Source of the DNA: Saccopteryx bilineata
Lineage: Eukaryota > Chordata > Mammalia > Chiroptera > Emballonuridae
Reading direction: 5' to 3'
Assembly (NCBI RefSeq): GCF_036850765.1
Contig: NC_089494.1
Coordinates: 60,816,309-60,880,308 of the forward strand
DNA: 64,000 bases
In this document: positions 47,669 to 59,500 of the stretch, one piece after another
Position numbering within the stretch: the stretch's first letter is position 1
Layout of the letters: the number at the start of each line of letters is the position of its first letter
Made by a program: the position numbers and the translations under genes
Notes under the pieces: model-generated
What the model was told of the DNA's origin: nothing
What the model saw: only the letters and a program-made list of their open reading frames with translations
The model's database searches: none

Positions 47669-48916
47669 TTAAAATTTGTAAATGAATACAGGACTATTCA
47701 GGCTATTTATTTGTTTTTGAGTAAGCTTTAGCAGTTTGTGTTTTTCAAGGAATTGTCCTTTTAAACCAGGTTGTCAAATCTCTATATGTAAAGTTATTTG
47801 TTATACTCCTTTATTACCCTTTAATAACTAAAATTTGTAGTGTGCTATTATCTCTCTCATTTCTGATAATGGGACCTTATGTTCTCTCTTCTTTTCTCTC
47901 ATTAGTCTGTCTAGAAGTTTATCTTTTTTTTTTTTTATCTTCCCAAAGTGCCAGCTTTTGGCTTTATTGACTTTGTTTCTCTTTCTCTTTTTTTCCAGTA
48001 ATTTTTGCTCTGAATTTTTTTCTGCTTACTTTATGTTTAATCTGTTCTTGTTTTGTTTTTGTTCTCTTAAAGTCAAAGTAACGGTCATTAATTTGAAGCT
48101 TTTCTTCTTTTCTAATATAAGTGTTTAATGCAATAGATTTTTCCCCTGTATACTTCTATAGTGGCTTTCCATTAATATATAGTGTTCCATTAAAATATAC
48201 AATACAGTATTCAGTTTAAAATACTTTCTAATTTCCCTTTTGATTTTTCCATTGGTCTGTGGATTATTTAAAAGTGAATTACTTAGTTTTCAGTTAACTG
48301 GGGATTTTCTGGTTATCTTACTGTTAATAATCTCTAATTTAATTCCATTGTAGTCAGAGAAAACTTTTTATGACTTGAATCATTTAAAATATACTGAGAC
48401 TTATGTTATGGCCTACTGTATTATCTATCTTGGTAAATGTTTCACATGCACTTGAGAAGAATGTGTATTCTTTTGTTGTTATGTGTACTTTCTATAAATG
48501 TCAAGTGGGTAATAATGTTTTCAAGTCTCTTATATCCTTACTAATATTCTCTCTATGTGTTCCATCTATTTTTGAGAGAGGTCTTGAATTCTCTGACTAT
48601 AATTGTGAACCTGCATATTTCTTCTCTCAGTCTTTGCTTTTTATATTTTGAAGCTTTCTTATCAGGAGCATAAATGTTTAGTATTCTTATATTCTTAATT
48701 AATTGACCCATTTATGATTTAAAAAATATTTCTTTATCCAAGTGGTGTTCTTTGTTGCAAAATCTACTTGTCTGATATTGGTATGTCCACTCCAGCTTTC
48801 TTTTGACTAAAGTTAGCATGGTATGTCTTTTTCCATCTTTTTACTTTTAATCTATTTGTATTTTTATATTTAAGGTGCATTTCTTATAAGCTGAATACAG
48901 AGTCTTGATATTTTTG

Positions 48917-49199
48917 TAATTTTTTTTTGTGACAGAGATAGAGAGAGGGACAGATAGGGACAGACAGAACAGACAGGAAAGGAAAGAGATGAGAAGCATC
49001 CATTCTTTATTGCAGCACTTTTTAGTTGTTCATTAATTGCTTTCCCATATATGCCTTGACTACGGGGCTACAGCAGACTGAGTGACCCCTTGCTCAAACC
49101 AGATGAGCCTGAGCTCAAACCGTCAACCTTGGGGTTTTGAACCTGGGTCCTCCACATCCCAGTCCGATGCTCTATCTACTGTGCCACCACCTGGTCTGG
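48917..49199 (-). mobile_element. tRNA-derived SINE, Rhin-1-like, antisense, internally shortened
   Basis: GTGACAGAGATAGAGAGAGG, GAGATGAGAAGCATCCATTC and CTCTATCTACTGTGCCACCA mark the family. A piece present in the copy at 46206-46524 (one CAAGCC-type module) is missing. The flanks TTGATATTTTTG and TTGATTTTTTTT suggest a decayed TSD. Confidence 0.82.
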
Positions 49200-49244
49200 A
49201 TTGATTTTTTTTTATACAATATATCTTTGCTCTCTACTTGATGC

Positions 49245-49430
49245 TTAGATGAGGAATTGGTAAACTATACCCCATGGCTCAAATCCAGCTGCTAATTGTT
49301 TTTATACAGCTTGCAAACTAAAAATAGTTTTTACACTTAAAACATTGGTAAATCAAAACAAAACATAGAAAAATATGCAGCAGGGATCATATGACCATTT
49401 AAAGAAAAGTTTGTCTACCCCTGGTTTAAA
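49245..49430 (-). repeat. hAT-Charlie fragment, antisense, within L1
   Basis: GGTAAACTATACCCCATGGC with CAAATCCAGCTGCTAATTG, and the far end AAGTTTGTCTACCCCTGG, resemble the reverse of the Charlie relic at 29389. It is strongly diverged. Confidence 0.45.
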
Positions 49431-50334
49431 CTATTTATATTTAATGTGATTATTAGTATGATTTGGTTTGTCTGTAATCTTTCTATTTGTTTTTTATTTG
49501 TTTCATATGAATCATTTTTTTCCTACTTTTTTCAATTACTTGGGTATTTTTATGATTACATTTAAACTCTTTTGTTGGCATATTAGCATTTTTTGTTTTG
49601 TTGTTTTGTGATTGCTTTAGGTCTGTCTGCCTTCAAATAATATATAAGAAATTTAAAAGAGTATTCTTTCATTTCTTCCCTCCCAATCTTTAGGATATTG
49701 TTTCTTTCTGTGTATTTTATGCATATGTTATAAACCCCACAATATATTATATGATATTTTACTTAAACAGTCAATTAACTATTAAAGAGGTTAAAATAAT
49801 AAAAAAGCATCATCTATTTAACCATGTAGATACCACTTATGGTCCTCTTTATTTCTTTGTATAGACCTATATAGACTTTTTAATGGGTCTGCTGGTGATG
49901 AACTCTTTCAGCTTTTGTATGTCTGAATGTGTTATTTCACCTTCATATGAAAATGATTTTCCACTGGGTTTAGTTCTAGCTGATAGTTCTCTTTTAGTAC
50001 TTTAAAGATGCTGAGCCACTGTCTTCTTGTTTGCATTGTTTCTGACAAGAAGTCTTTTTCTTTCTGCTGCTTTTAAGATTTTCTATTCATTACTAGTTTT
50101 GAACAATTTGATTATGATGTGTTTTGGTGTAGTTTTCTTCAAGTTTCCTGTACTTGTTGTTCATTGAGCTTCCTAAATATGTGAACTTTTTTCATCAAAT
50201 TTGGGTAATCTTTAATCATTGTTCCTTCAAATATTTTTTTCTTACTCTTCCTCTTTTTTCTCTTCTTTAGTACTCCAATTATATATTTATTATGCTGCTT
50301 GAAGAAGTCCCACAGTTCACTGATGCTCTTTTAA

Positions 50335-50590
50335 CCCTTTGAGTAGTACAAACGTTCATGTATGTCCTCATGCCTCCTGACCATCCAGAGTACAATTGAT
50401 TTATTTTTAAAATGTGTAAGACAATAATTTTAAAAAAGGCAAATGTATGTTCTTTTTTTTCATAAATTGGTTGTCAAACAAACATGATTTTAAGTTAATA
50501 AAACTGTAACTGAAACTAATTTTACTTTTTGAAGAAAAAAAATCACTCCCAGGGGTTAGCAAGCATGAAAAAAACTCACTACTCAAAGGG
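50335..50590. mobile_element. 256-bp piggyBac MITE, TTAA target sites
   Basis: CCCTTTGAGTAGT at the left end is matched without error by ACTACTCAAAGGG at the right end, and TTAA stands outside both (50331-50334, 50591-50594). CCC-starting ends with TTAA duplication define the piggyBac superfamily. The interior is AT-rich and non-coding, so mobility needed a transposase from elsewhere. It interrupts the antisense L1 cleanly. Confidence 0.92.
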
Positions 50591-51639
50591 TTAATTTTCC
50601 TGGATTCTCTTTGCTCTACATATTTTATTCTATATCTATGCCTTCAAGTTCACTCATCTTTCTTCAACAGTGTCAAATCTGAAGTTAGTCACTTTAAATG
50701 TCTTTTTCATTTCAAACATTGTATTTTTCATCTCTAGAAGTTCAATGTTGGTCTTTTTAATATCTTTTATGTCTCTACTTACTTTTCCAACATATGAAAT
50801 ATAGTTATAATGATGCTTTATGCCAACTCTAACATCTAGATCAGTTCTAGGTCACTTTCAAGAGGTTGTTAATTTTCCTAATTAAGTCATGTTATCCTGT
50901 TTCCTTACATTCCTGGTAATTATCAATCAGCCATTATAAATTTTACCTTGAATTTTATTAAGAAAAACAGTTAAGCTCTTTGAAAAAAGTGTGATTCTTT
51001 CAGATCTTGCTTTTATAATTTGATGATTCCACAGCAGTGCTCAGCCTAGAGCTAATTACTTCTCACTTCCAAAGCAAGTGCTTCCTCGGTATTCTGCCCA
51101 ATCTCGAGTGAATTACAAGGTTTTCAATCTGTCTGATGGTAGTGGGCACTATTCCTGGTCCTGTGTGATTACATTTACTGTTACTTTAAACATTTTCGGT
51201 GTATTTTGCACCAGCCTCAAGCAGTTGCCTCACACACAGGTACTGATCAGTATACTGTTGAATATTTAAGGAGGACCCCCTAGGATTCTCTTTCTGTGCA
51301 GCTTTCTTCTTCCCAGTATTCATCCCTGGAAACGTTCCTCACCTCGGTCTCCCTGGACTCTCTATTCCATTTTCTAAACTCACAGTGCCCACGGGATTCT
51401 GCCTTAGTGCCCCCCTTCCCACATCACAACCTGGAATCTATCTGAGGCAAGGAGTAAGCTGGGGAAACCATAGGGGTTACCTCATTTGTATCCCTTCTTT
51501 CAAGAATTATTGCTTCATCTTGCCTGATATTTAGTGTCTTGAGAACTATTTTTTATATATTTTATATTTTCAAATGGTTGTTTCAAATAGCAAGATAAAT
51601 CTGGTCCCTGTTACTCTATCTTTGGTGCTGAACATTTTC

Positions 51640-51740
51640 AACATTTCTTTTATTCATTCATCTGTTCAACAAATACTTCTCTCCCATCACTGTGCTATGA
51701 GGGGCTGAGAAGACTCTAATGAAAAGTCTGCTCTATGAGG
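51640..51740 (+). repeat. L2-like LINE fragment
   Basis: TTATTCATTCATCTGTTCAA then CAAATACTTCTCTCCCATCA is an L2 3' signature. Confidence 0.5.
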
Positions 51741-52925
51741 TTGCAGTTATATCTGTTCTATCACCGCTGTAGCTGGAGAGAATGAACAAAGTCCTCATTC
51801 ATCCCAGTGCTTGGGAGCATTTGAATGGATAGACAATTCTAGCTTAGTATGCAAGTTTAATATGCACAGAAGAAAGAATGCTTTAATCTACATGGGGAAT
51901 CCAAGGCTGCACAGAGGAGATGACACTTAGCCTCTTCATAATGTAGGAATAGGAGTCTGCCAGGGAGACAAGGTGGGGTGGACATTTCAAGCAGGTGAAT
52001 TAACAAGAGAAAAGTCATGAAGGAATGAAGAAGCATACTATATTCAGAACACTAAAATGTACTTGGAATGTTATATGTGTGAGGGACAAAGGATAGGAGT
52101 TACTGGTTAGGAGTCAGGTCATATAAGATTTTCCATATCTTGCTAAAGTTTTAAATACTTTTTTTAAAAAAAAAAACATAATTTCTAGCAAGTATTTAGA
52201 TAATAATCACTGGATAAAACAGACCAAAGAAAAGATTGAATCACTATATGAGATAAGTACAGATAGCCTAGAACCCCACAGTGTGAGTGAATGGAAACTG
52301 ACTTCCTGGGAAGCCAGATAAGGGGCCCAGGATTAGGGTGAGGTGAGTGAGGCAGCAAGGAAGCTACATGTAAGAAGACCTTCACTCTCAGGGTTATGAA
52401 AGTGCCCACTCTGCACTTACCTTCCCAGGAGAGCGAATCTCTTCAAATTTGAACTCTAGACACTGCACTTGCCTCACCTGGCCTGGGTCATGATTGCAAG
52501 ACTTTTCATCTCCTACATGCAATCAAACAAATCCCAAATCAACGGCAGAGGCCAAAAAGAAAGGGGTTGAAGACTGCAAATTAATAGGCAACCTACAAAC
52601 ATAAACAGCACGTAGAGAAAACACTTATTGGAACAAAAGTAATTTTAGCTATACTTCTCCCCATTGTCTGGAGCTTTAACCATCAGGAAAATTCAGCCAC
52701 ATATAAATTTTCTCTACCAAGAAGATGGAGAATTTGAATTAAATCTCTCCGGAAGTAAAAATTTTATTCATGCTTCATGAACAGGTAGCCATTATACGTG
52801 GGCTGCCCGATGAGTCCTTGGCAAGGCTTAGAGGAAAGACAGCCATACTGGCTCCCAGGAGGCAACCCCTCAACCCTGTGTGGCTTGTCCAACAAAAGCT
52901 TGTGCTCTAAAGCCTTGCCACCCAA
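51741..52925. other. Unique intergenic sequence, no gene seen
   Basis: No recognised repeat or coding signal. Confidence 0.5.
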
Positions 52926-52929
52926 TGTG

Positions 52930-53070
52930 TGCTTTTATTAACCACCAGCAGAGGCATCATCTGGGAGTTTGTCAGAATTGCAGACTCTCAAGCCTCATAA
53001 CTTCAATTTTCTCCAAAATCCTCAGGTGATTTCTATGCAGATCAGAGTTTGAGAAGCCGTGCTAGAGATG
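52930..53070. mobile_element. hAT-Charlie relic, MER5A-like
   Basis: CAGAGGCATCATCTGGGAGT, GTCAGAATTGCAGACTCTCA and CAGATCAGAGTTTGAGAAGC are MER5A phrases. Worn ends. Confidence 0.65.
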
Positions 53071-53105
53071 ACTTTTTCAGGGTTGGTTTCAAAGAACTTT
53101 CCTTC

Positions 53106-53293
53106 TTTACCTGACCTGTTGTGGCGCAGTGGATCAAGTGTCAACCTGGAATGCTGAGGTCGCTGGTTCAAGACCCTGGGCTTGCCCAGTCAAGTCATTT
53201 ATGGGAGTTGATTCTTCCTGCTCCTCCCCCTCTCTCTCTGTCTCTCTTCTCTAAAATGAACAAATAAATAAAAATAATTTTTAAAAAAGTAAA
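53106..53293 (+). mobile_element. tRNA-derived SINE, short Rhin-1-like form
   Basis: CCTGACCTGTTGTGGCGCAG with GGATCAAGTGTCAACCTGGA, a CT-rich run, and AATGAACAAATAAATAAAAA. TSD AAAGAACTTTCCTTC (53091-53105) recurs with one mismatch at 53294-53308. More diverged than the copy at 45624. Confidence 0.92.
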
Positions 53294-53324
53294 AAAGAAC
53301 TTTGCTTCCCAGAATATGTTAATA

Positions 53325-53742
53325 ATGGCATTGGGTTGAATGGTGGTCCTTCAAAGGATATGTCCATGCCTTCATCCCCAAAACTTGACAATATAACCTT
53401 ATTTGGAAGCAGGGTTTTTGCATGTTAAGTAGCTTGAGATGAGATCATCCTGGATGGCCCCTAAATCCAATGACAATTGTCCTTATGAATGAAGCAGAAA
53501 AAGAACTGACAGAGAGGAGGAGAAGGCAATGTGACACTGAGGTAGAGAAGCCCAGGAACACCAGAAGCCTCTAGAAGCTGGAAGAGGCAAGGACAAGACT
53601 CTTGTAGCCCCACGGGGAATGCAGCTCTCCCAATAGCTTGACTCTGACTTCTGTCCTCCAGAACTATGGGAGAAAGCAATTTCTGTTGTTTAAGTTATTA
53701 GATTGTACAATTTGTTGTAACAGCCCTATGAAACTAATACAG
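53325..53742 (+). repeat. MaLR-like solo LTR
   Basis: It opens GCATTGGGTTGAATGGTGGT and has ATAACCTTATTTGGAAGCAG, CCTCCAGAACTATGGGAGAA and ACAGCCCTATGAAACTAATACAG. Same general family and direction as the LTR at 36655-37084. Confidence 0.65.
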
Positions 53743-53779
53743 AACTACCAACTTTATTTGTTCATTCATTCAGTTAATC

Positions 53780-53970
53780 AGCAAATAGGTTAGCAGCATT
53801 TACTAATCATCCTCTGTGTACCATTTCACAAAGTGATACTATATAACACCATTTCACAGATGTAGGAACTGAGACCTGTAGAGCTGAGACTTAATCATTG
53901 TCACACCTAGTGAGTTAATGTAAAAACCAGTGTTTAAGGCCAGATCATTTTATTTCAAATTCAATTTGTC
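53780..53970 (-). repeat. MIR SINE relic, antisense
   Basis: ACACCATTTCACAGATGTAG then GAACTGAGACCTGTAGAGCT is antisense MIR. Confidence 0.6.
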
Positions 53971-54439
53971 TTTCCACTACACAACTGTTCAGAAGTCAAA
54001 CTCAGGGCCAAGAGTGTCCACCTAGACCCGAATATAATTCTTGCAAAATCAAGGTCTTCGCAGTAGCACATACACAGAATACCTCTGTTCACAAGTCTTG
54101 TTTTTAGTACATTAGGGAAGATAAACATAGCCTCTTTTGAATAATCCTTACTATGTTTTCCCCAAGGCCTGCATCCCAGTGCTACCTTCGGTCTAATACT
54201 CTCTCCTTGTATCAGAACAGAAAAAGAGCTGATGTTTTCACTTGTATGAACCCATTCACTCTAATGTTTACTTAAGACTTGCCTTTTATGCCTTCCATAG
54301 TTAATACAGAGTGAAAATTTTATCTCCTGCCATCGAGCGGCAAGACAGGTAAATCAAGGGGGGCCTGGGAATGCAGCTGAAAAGTGGTCATGTTAGGGGC
54401 CTGAGATGATGAGGTCAGGAAAAATTATAGCCTCTCTTC

Positions 54440-54550
54440 CTCATTCTTTCATCGTCAGTTCATTCAGTATGTGCACTTTCTACATGTTAGGCACTGTTCT
54501 AGACCTTCGGGGCAGAGTTCTGTGTAAAAGAGCACCAGCCCCTACTCGCG
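54440..54550 (+). repeat. L2-like LINE fragment
   Basis: TCATTCAGTATGTGCACTTT followed by TGTTAGGCACTGTTCTAGAC is an L2 3' phrase. Confidence 0.55.
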
Positions 54551-55924
54551 TGTGTCAAGGATCTGATGCCTAGTGGGAAAAACCCGTGAGTGAAGCCGGT
54601 CAGGATGAAGACAACCTCCTGTGCACATGGTGCTTTGGTGGCAGCTGGGGCTCATCATTGGCATCAGGATACAATAGGGCACAGTGGGGCCTGTGGCCAA
54701 CCGTAGGAATGCCCTTCTTGGCTCCAAAGAACTCACTTGGACCTAAAGCACCTCATTAAGCTGGTAAGCTGGTAGTCCCCAATCCTGAATGCATACTCTA
54801 GCAGGTTTAGGCACAGGAAGCGATGAGAGCTCTGGGAGGCGCATCTGAATGAGATCTCCTTGTGCTTTTCTGAGGATGAGCCACGAGGCCCTGCTAGCAT
54901 GTTTGTTCACTGGCAGTCATCATTTCCTGCACCGGCAATCCTTTTGCCGTGGGGACCCAAAGTGACACTATGATATCATAGACTAAACTCACATGTCTGA
55001 GGACTTATTAAATATATCTGATGCATTCAGCCTCCATCGTTCACCCAGTATTATTCACAGATTGCATGGTCCTGAGTCAACATTCATTTTAGATAAGCCT
55101 CCCTGAGGGAAAAAGGAAGCAACAGACCTGGGCCTGGGCTGGAAGGACTAAGGCTTCAATAAAATGGGAAGTGCAAGTGTGAGGTCACCTGGCAAGGATG
55201 GAGGGGCTGGGTGGAGCAGAAGGTGGAACAATAAGCCACCTGTGTCCCTTTAAGGGGATGAACTTAAGTTGAACTCTCTCCAGCATTAGCTTTATTTTGA
55301 TATTCATGTGTCCTTAGGAACCTGGAAACAAAACTACAGTTATTTGTAGATCAGTTCCACATTTTCACTTCACCTTTTTTCAGTGCCAACTGCAACTTTT
55401 AAAGCTAAAAGCAGCTCCATCTAGGAAAGAAATTGTGGTCCTGTAGACCATGCAGCTTCTGAAAGCCAGAACCGCCACAGCTCCAAGACAGTCCTTGCTC
55501 ACTGACCCCGGAGGACAGGATCCCGAGAGCGACGGTACAAGATACCTTTTTGTCCTTCCTAAAGTCACAGCAGACAGGTTGTCCCCAAGAGCTCCTTTTG
55601 GGGGAAGCCTATAAGAAGCCTTTAAAAGGGCATCAAATCTTTTTAGAGCAATTGACTTAAAGCTTCTAGATAATTTGGGAAACTGGTGGGTATTGCTGAG
55701 ATAACATACTCATTTTGTCACCATCAGCTACAAATCATAGAGGCTGGTGTTAAATTATTTGAATGCATACCCAGAAGCACATTAAAGGGGTTCTTGGGAG
55801 TCAAGGCAATAGTTGGGGTTAATTGAATAAAGAAGACAAACCATCTGGAAAAGAAGGATCTCTAGTAATAAATATTAAAAGTCCCAAATGGGTCAGACTG
55901 AGATGAGTAAGCAGAGTACTGTAA
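54551..55924. other. Unique intergenic sequence, no gene seen
   Basis: No coding signal. A weak hAT-Charlie-like stretch may exist near 54770-54900 but is too diverged to assert. Confidence 0.45.
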
Positions 55925-56155
55925 TTAAGAGAAGCTGCAAGAAAGGAGAAAACTTGAAATCAAATGCCCATTAGGCTACCTGACCAGCTGTTTAATCTTT
56001 AGTCAATTAATAACCTCTCTAATCTTTGGTTTCCTCATCTGATTAATGGGTATGATACTAGCGCTTCAGCACAAGCTTCCTGAGGATATTCGGTGAGATA
56101 ATGTAGTGCTTTGCATTGTGTCTTGTTCAGAATAAGCATTTTGTAAATGGTACCA
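55925..56155 (+). repeat. MIR SINE relic
   Basis: CTCTAATCTTTGGTTTCCTC then ATCTGATTAATGGGTATGAT and TCGGTGAGATAATGTAGTGC give sense MIR order. Confidence 0.72.
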
Positions 56156-56314
56156 AGAGACCCAGCAACAGAGGAAGACAGCCACGGGCACTAGAAGAGC
56201 ACAGAGGTTGCAGCTGACGGTCATCAGGCAGGAAGTGGATGAGAGGGAGGCCGGCAGCTTGACACAGGCTGAAGGCTGAGGGCTGTCACATCCTCAAACC
56301 AGCCCCTCAGTTCA

Positions 56315-56545
56315 GGTTCCTCAACCCTGGCTGCACCCTGGAATCCGTTTAAGCCCATTTTAAGGAGTTTTTATTTGTTTTTTTATTGTTTGTTTGTTTT
56401 TTAATATCCATGCTTGGACCTCACACCCACTCCATATTTAATTGGTCTGGTGTGGGGACAGAGCATCAGTATGTTTTATTTTGTTTTTAATTTCCTCAGT
56501 GTTTCTAATGCTCTGGCAAGAATTGAGAAGCTCCGGTTTAGACAG
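56315..56545. mobile_element. hAT-Charlie relic, MER5-like, with T-rich insertion
   Basis: GGTTCCTCAACCCTGGCTGC at one end and GAATTGAGAAGCTCCGGTTT at the other, with GCTTGGACCTCACACCCACT between. A T-rich run (about 56368-56402) has expanded inside. Confidence 0.6.
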
Positions 56546-59500
56546 TGCCAATCTAGATGATCTCGAGTTCTGTGCCAATGACTGAAAGAGCTTGAGAGAA
56601 AAAGGAATCTAGAATGACTGGATTGGGGATATTAAGCTGCCCTTTTGGAGCTCACTAGTGGGTAGGGACAGCAGGTGTGTCCTCAGATGGTGGATGACAC
56701 CGCGGTGTGGTAAGGGCGCTAGAAGCAGCCTGCACTGGGAGCCACAGGTGCACAGAGACTTGAAAGACTAAGTCTGCTTGCGGAGGCTTTGCAGAGAGCT
56801 CACGTGGTCAACAGTGTGTGGAGTAAACTGACAAGGACAAAAGACTGGAGGTTGGGAAGAGAATGGGCTGGAGGTCACAGTCAGCAAGAAGTGATGGAGA
56901 AGGAGTCAGGAAGCTGGGCGGTTCCGTGAAAACGGAAACAAAGGATGGGCCCTATTGCTGGGTTTGTCACTGAGGGCTCTCTCTTCGCACTCTCTCCACA
57001 AGCACTTTTGCTTTGCTGTCTGTCCCAGGGCTACTGGCAGATAACTTTGCCTCTCCTGGAAGTGCGTGGCCACTCTGCGCTTCACTTGTGTGGCCTTTGG
57101 ATTTCCTGTTTCTGAAGAGCAGAATGAAATGAAATTTGATGAAGCTTTCACCTCTTTAACTGCCTCAGGCTCCTTCAACATCCTAGCTTCTCTCTAGAGG
57201 TGGTTTCTGCTTTCTTGGCTTTCCAAATTGCAACAGCCCGATACTGGCTTCCCAGGCTCTCTGGTTTTCCTCTGCCTTCACTGCTCACTGGAAGATGGTT
57301 TTCCCACAGATATGAAAGTTACATAGTATCAGTAAATTGGAATTTGCATAATCTTTGGGGAAAAAACCCTTACATTTTGCCAAGATATTAGGATAGTAGT
57401 GCATCTTTATTATGTTGCTCAACCGCTGTTGGAGAGCTTCAGCCCAGATAAGTAATTCATTTTTGTTTATTTTTGTTTATTTTAGTTTAGTTTTAGTTTC
57501 CCTGAGACTTTCTGTGAGGTCAGCAATTTGCTTTGAGTTCCAGCTCCAGATTTCTCCAAGGACCCAGCAAGAACTATCACATTATGGGTGGGCAGGAAAG
57601 GGCAGAGCAATACTTTGAAACATAGTACAAAGTTCATGCTGTTATACTGATTTCTGCCATATATGTATCACAAGCCTCATATGCCAGAAATAGACTCATG
57701 TATATATGCATATAATTTATGATCGAAATATAAATATAATATAAATTTAATGAAAATTTTCCCTATACATATATATGCAAGCATATATATGTATATATAA
57801 TTTAAGATTATGAGGATTATGAGAAAGTATCAACTATGCACCAAGCCTTACCCTATCAACAGTCCTACATTATCCTCTTTGGCAAGCTCTGAACCCTCCC
57901 CATGGAGTAAATTTCCATGTGAAAGCATTTAGCCCAGTTTAAATCAAATCCAAAGATTTAACTATCCAGTATTGCCTTTTCATAATCTGCTTTAATTGTT
58001 ATTGATTTGTATGTTTGGAAAGTGCCCTGAGATGATAAAGGCCCTCCGTCTGTTAAACCGCTGACCATTCACTGGTTGATCCCTAGCTCATCCTTGGCTC
58101 TTCAGCTGGTCTCTCTTTAGCGCATCTACAGATGGCTACACCTCCTGCCTTGCAGAGCTCCCTCCCTATGCCTGGAGCAAATCAAATTATCAATAAAAAA
58201 CAAACTGGTAAATAATAGGCAATTAAATAAAATCAATTATTTCAAAGGCAGATTTAATATGAGAAAGCAATCGGGGCTTTATTCAGTAGTGAATAGAAAT
58301 AAAATATATCCATATATTCAAATTTTAAAATGAATGTAATTAGAATCAAAACAGGAAAATTAAGAAGAAATTTCCACCCAGGCCTTGACCAAGGGGCTGT
58401 ACGGTACCTCTTCGATGCTGATCTGTGACAAGTCCTAGCTCCTCCGCGTTGTCTGGGTTTAGGCTCTCACATTTTTAGTAGGGGTCTGAAAATTATGTTC
58501 TTTTGGTCTTTGAGTGACTGACAACAGCAGAGAAAAAAAAGCCAATTCTAGTCTTGCTGTGGGGAGAAGAATGGTATTTTGTTGATGGATAAAGTGAAAA
58601 TTTCACAGAACGTTTTAAATATACAGACTACTTTATAATCATCATCAATAACTTCCCCCCCCCATAGCATTATCATTTATATTTGTCCATGGAGAGAAAA
58701 TAGAAGTTTAAAATTCACCTTAAACCACTTCTTATGCTTGAAACATTTAATGCAGTTTTCCCTCTACAACAAGAAAAGATGAACTAGCTGCTCTGTGAAA
58801 TAGAGGAAAATCAGAACTTGAGCTTGTAGATCACTAAGAAGCCCTAAAAATAAAGAATGGTGGGACTTAAGAATACATGACAATAAAATCTCTGTATTTA
58901 GTAAATTGTATAGAAACCATTTCATGTCTATGTTCTAAAGCTACTCTATTTTGTTCAAACATCGTATTTTAAAATAGAGATTCAAACGGAAGGGAAAAGA
59001 GGAGTACTTTCTCTAGAAATAAAGCAGCTGGGGATATGTTTGATGTTAAAATGAAAATAATAAGCAAATTAATGAAAATTAACTTTCTACAGTTTATGCT
59101 TTAAGGTCAGCAGGAGATCAGTATTACAGCGAGCATGTAGGGCTGTGTGCCAGGGAAACCTTCTGTTTTGGAAAGGGAAGTCTTGGGGCTAGTGGATGTG
59201 AAGACGTATTAGAAACATGAGATCATCCAGATAAATGTAATTTGTCAAACTGCATGTAAGCAAAGAGCTTACTTACGTCAAGGCAAAGATGATTTCTTGG
59301 GGGAAGGAAGTTGAAAGTGAAGGGTTCAAGAAGAAGTGAGTCATTTAGGATTAAATTCAAATTGCTTCTAAACAACATAGCAAGCAAACAATAAAAAACA
59401 CACAAGTAAACAAATGCATATGTTCTTTCTTCTAAGTGGTAAGGGGAAGGTGACATCCTCTCTGAGAACTATTGATGCAAGTCTGCTCAGAATCCCTGAA

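Larger units (their letters stand above)
44740..51640 (-). mobile_element. Old antisense L1 LINE with nested insertions
   Basis: From left to right the plus strand reads the antisense L1 3' UTR (CTCTATTGAGGTATAATTGA, TTGATGGACATTTGGCTTGT). Antisense ORF2 follows (GATTACTGTAGCTTTGTAAG, TTTAACAATATTGAGTCTTT, CATTCCTGGAATAAACCCCA, CCATTGTAGTCAGAGAAAAC). Earlier parts follow to about 51.6 kb (TCTGCTGGTGATGAACTCTT). Removing the insertions leaves roughly 5 kb. No intact reading frame remains. Boundaries are approximate and more than one L1 copy may contribute. Confidence 0.8.
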
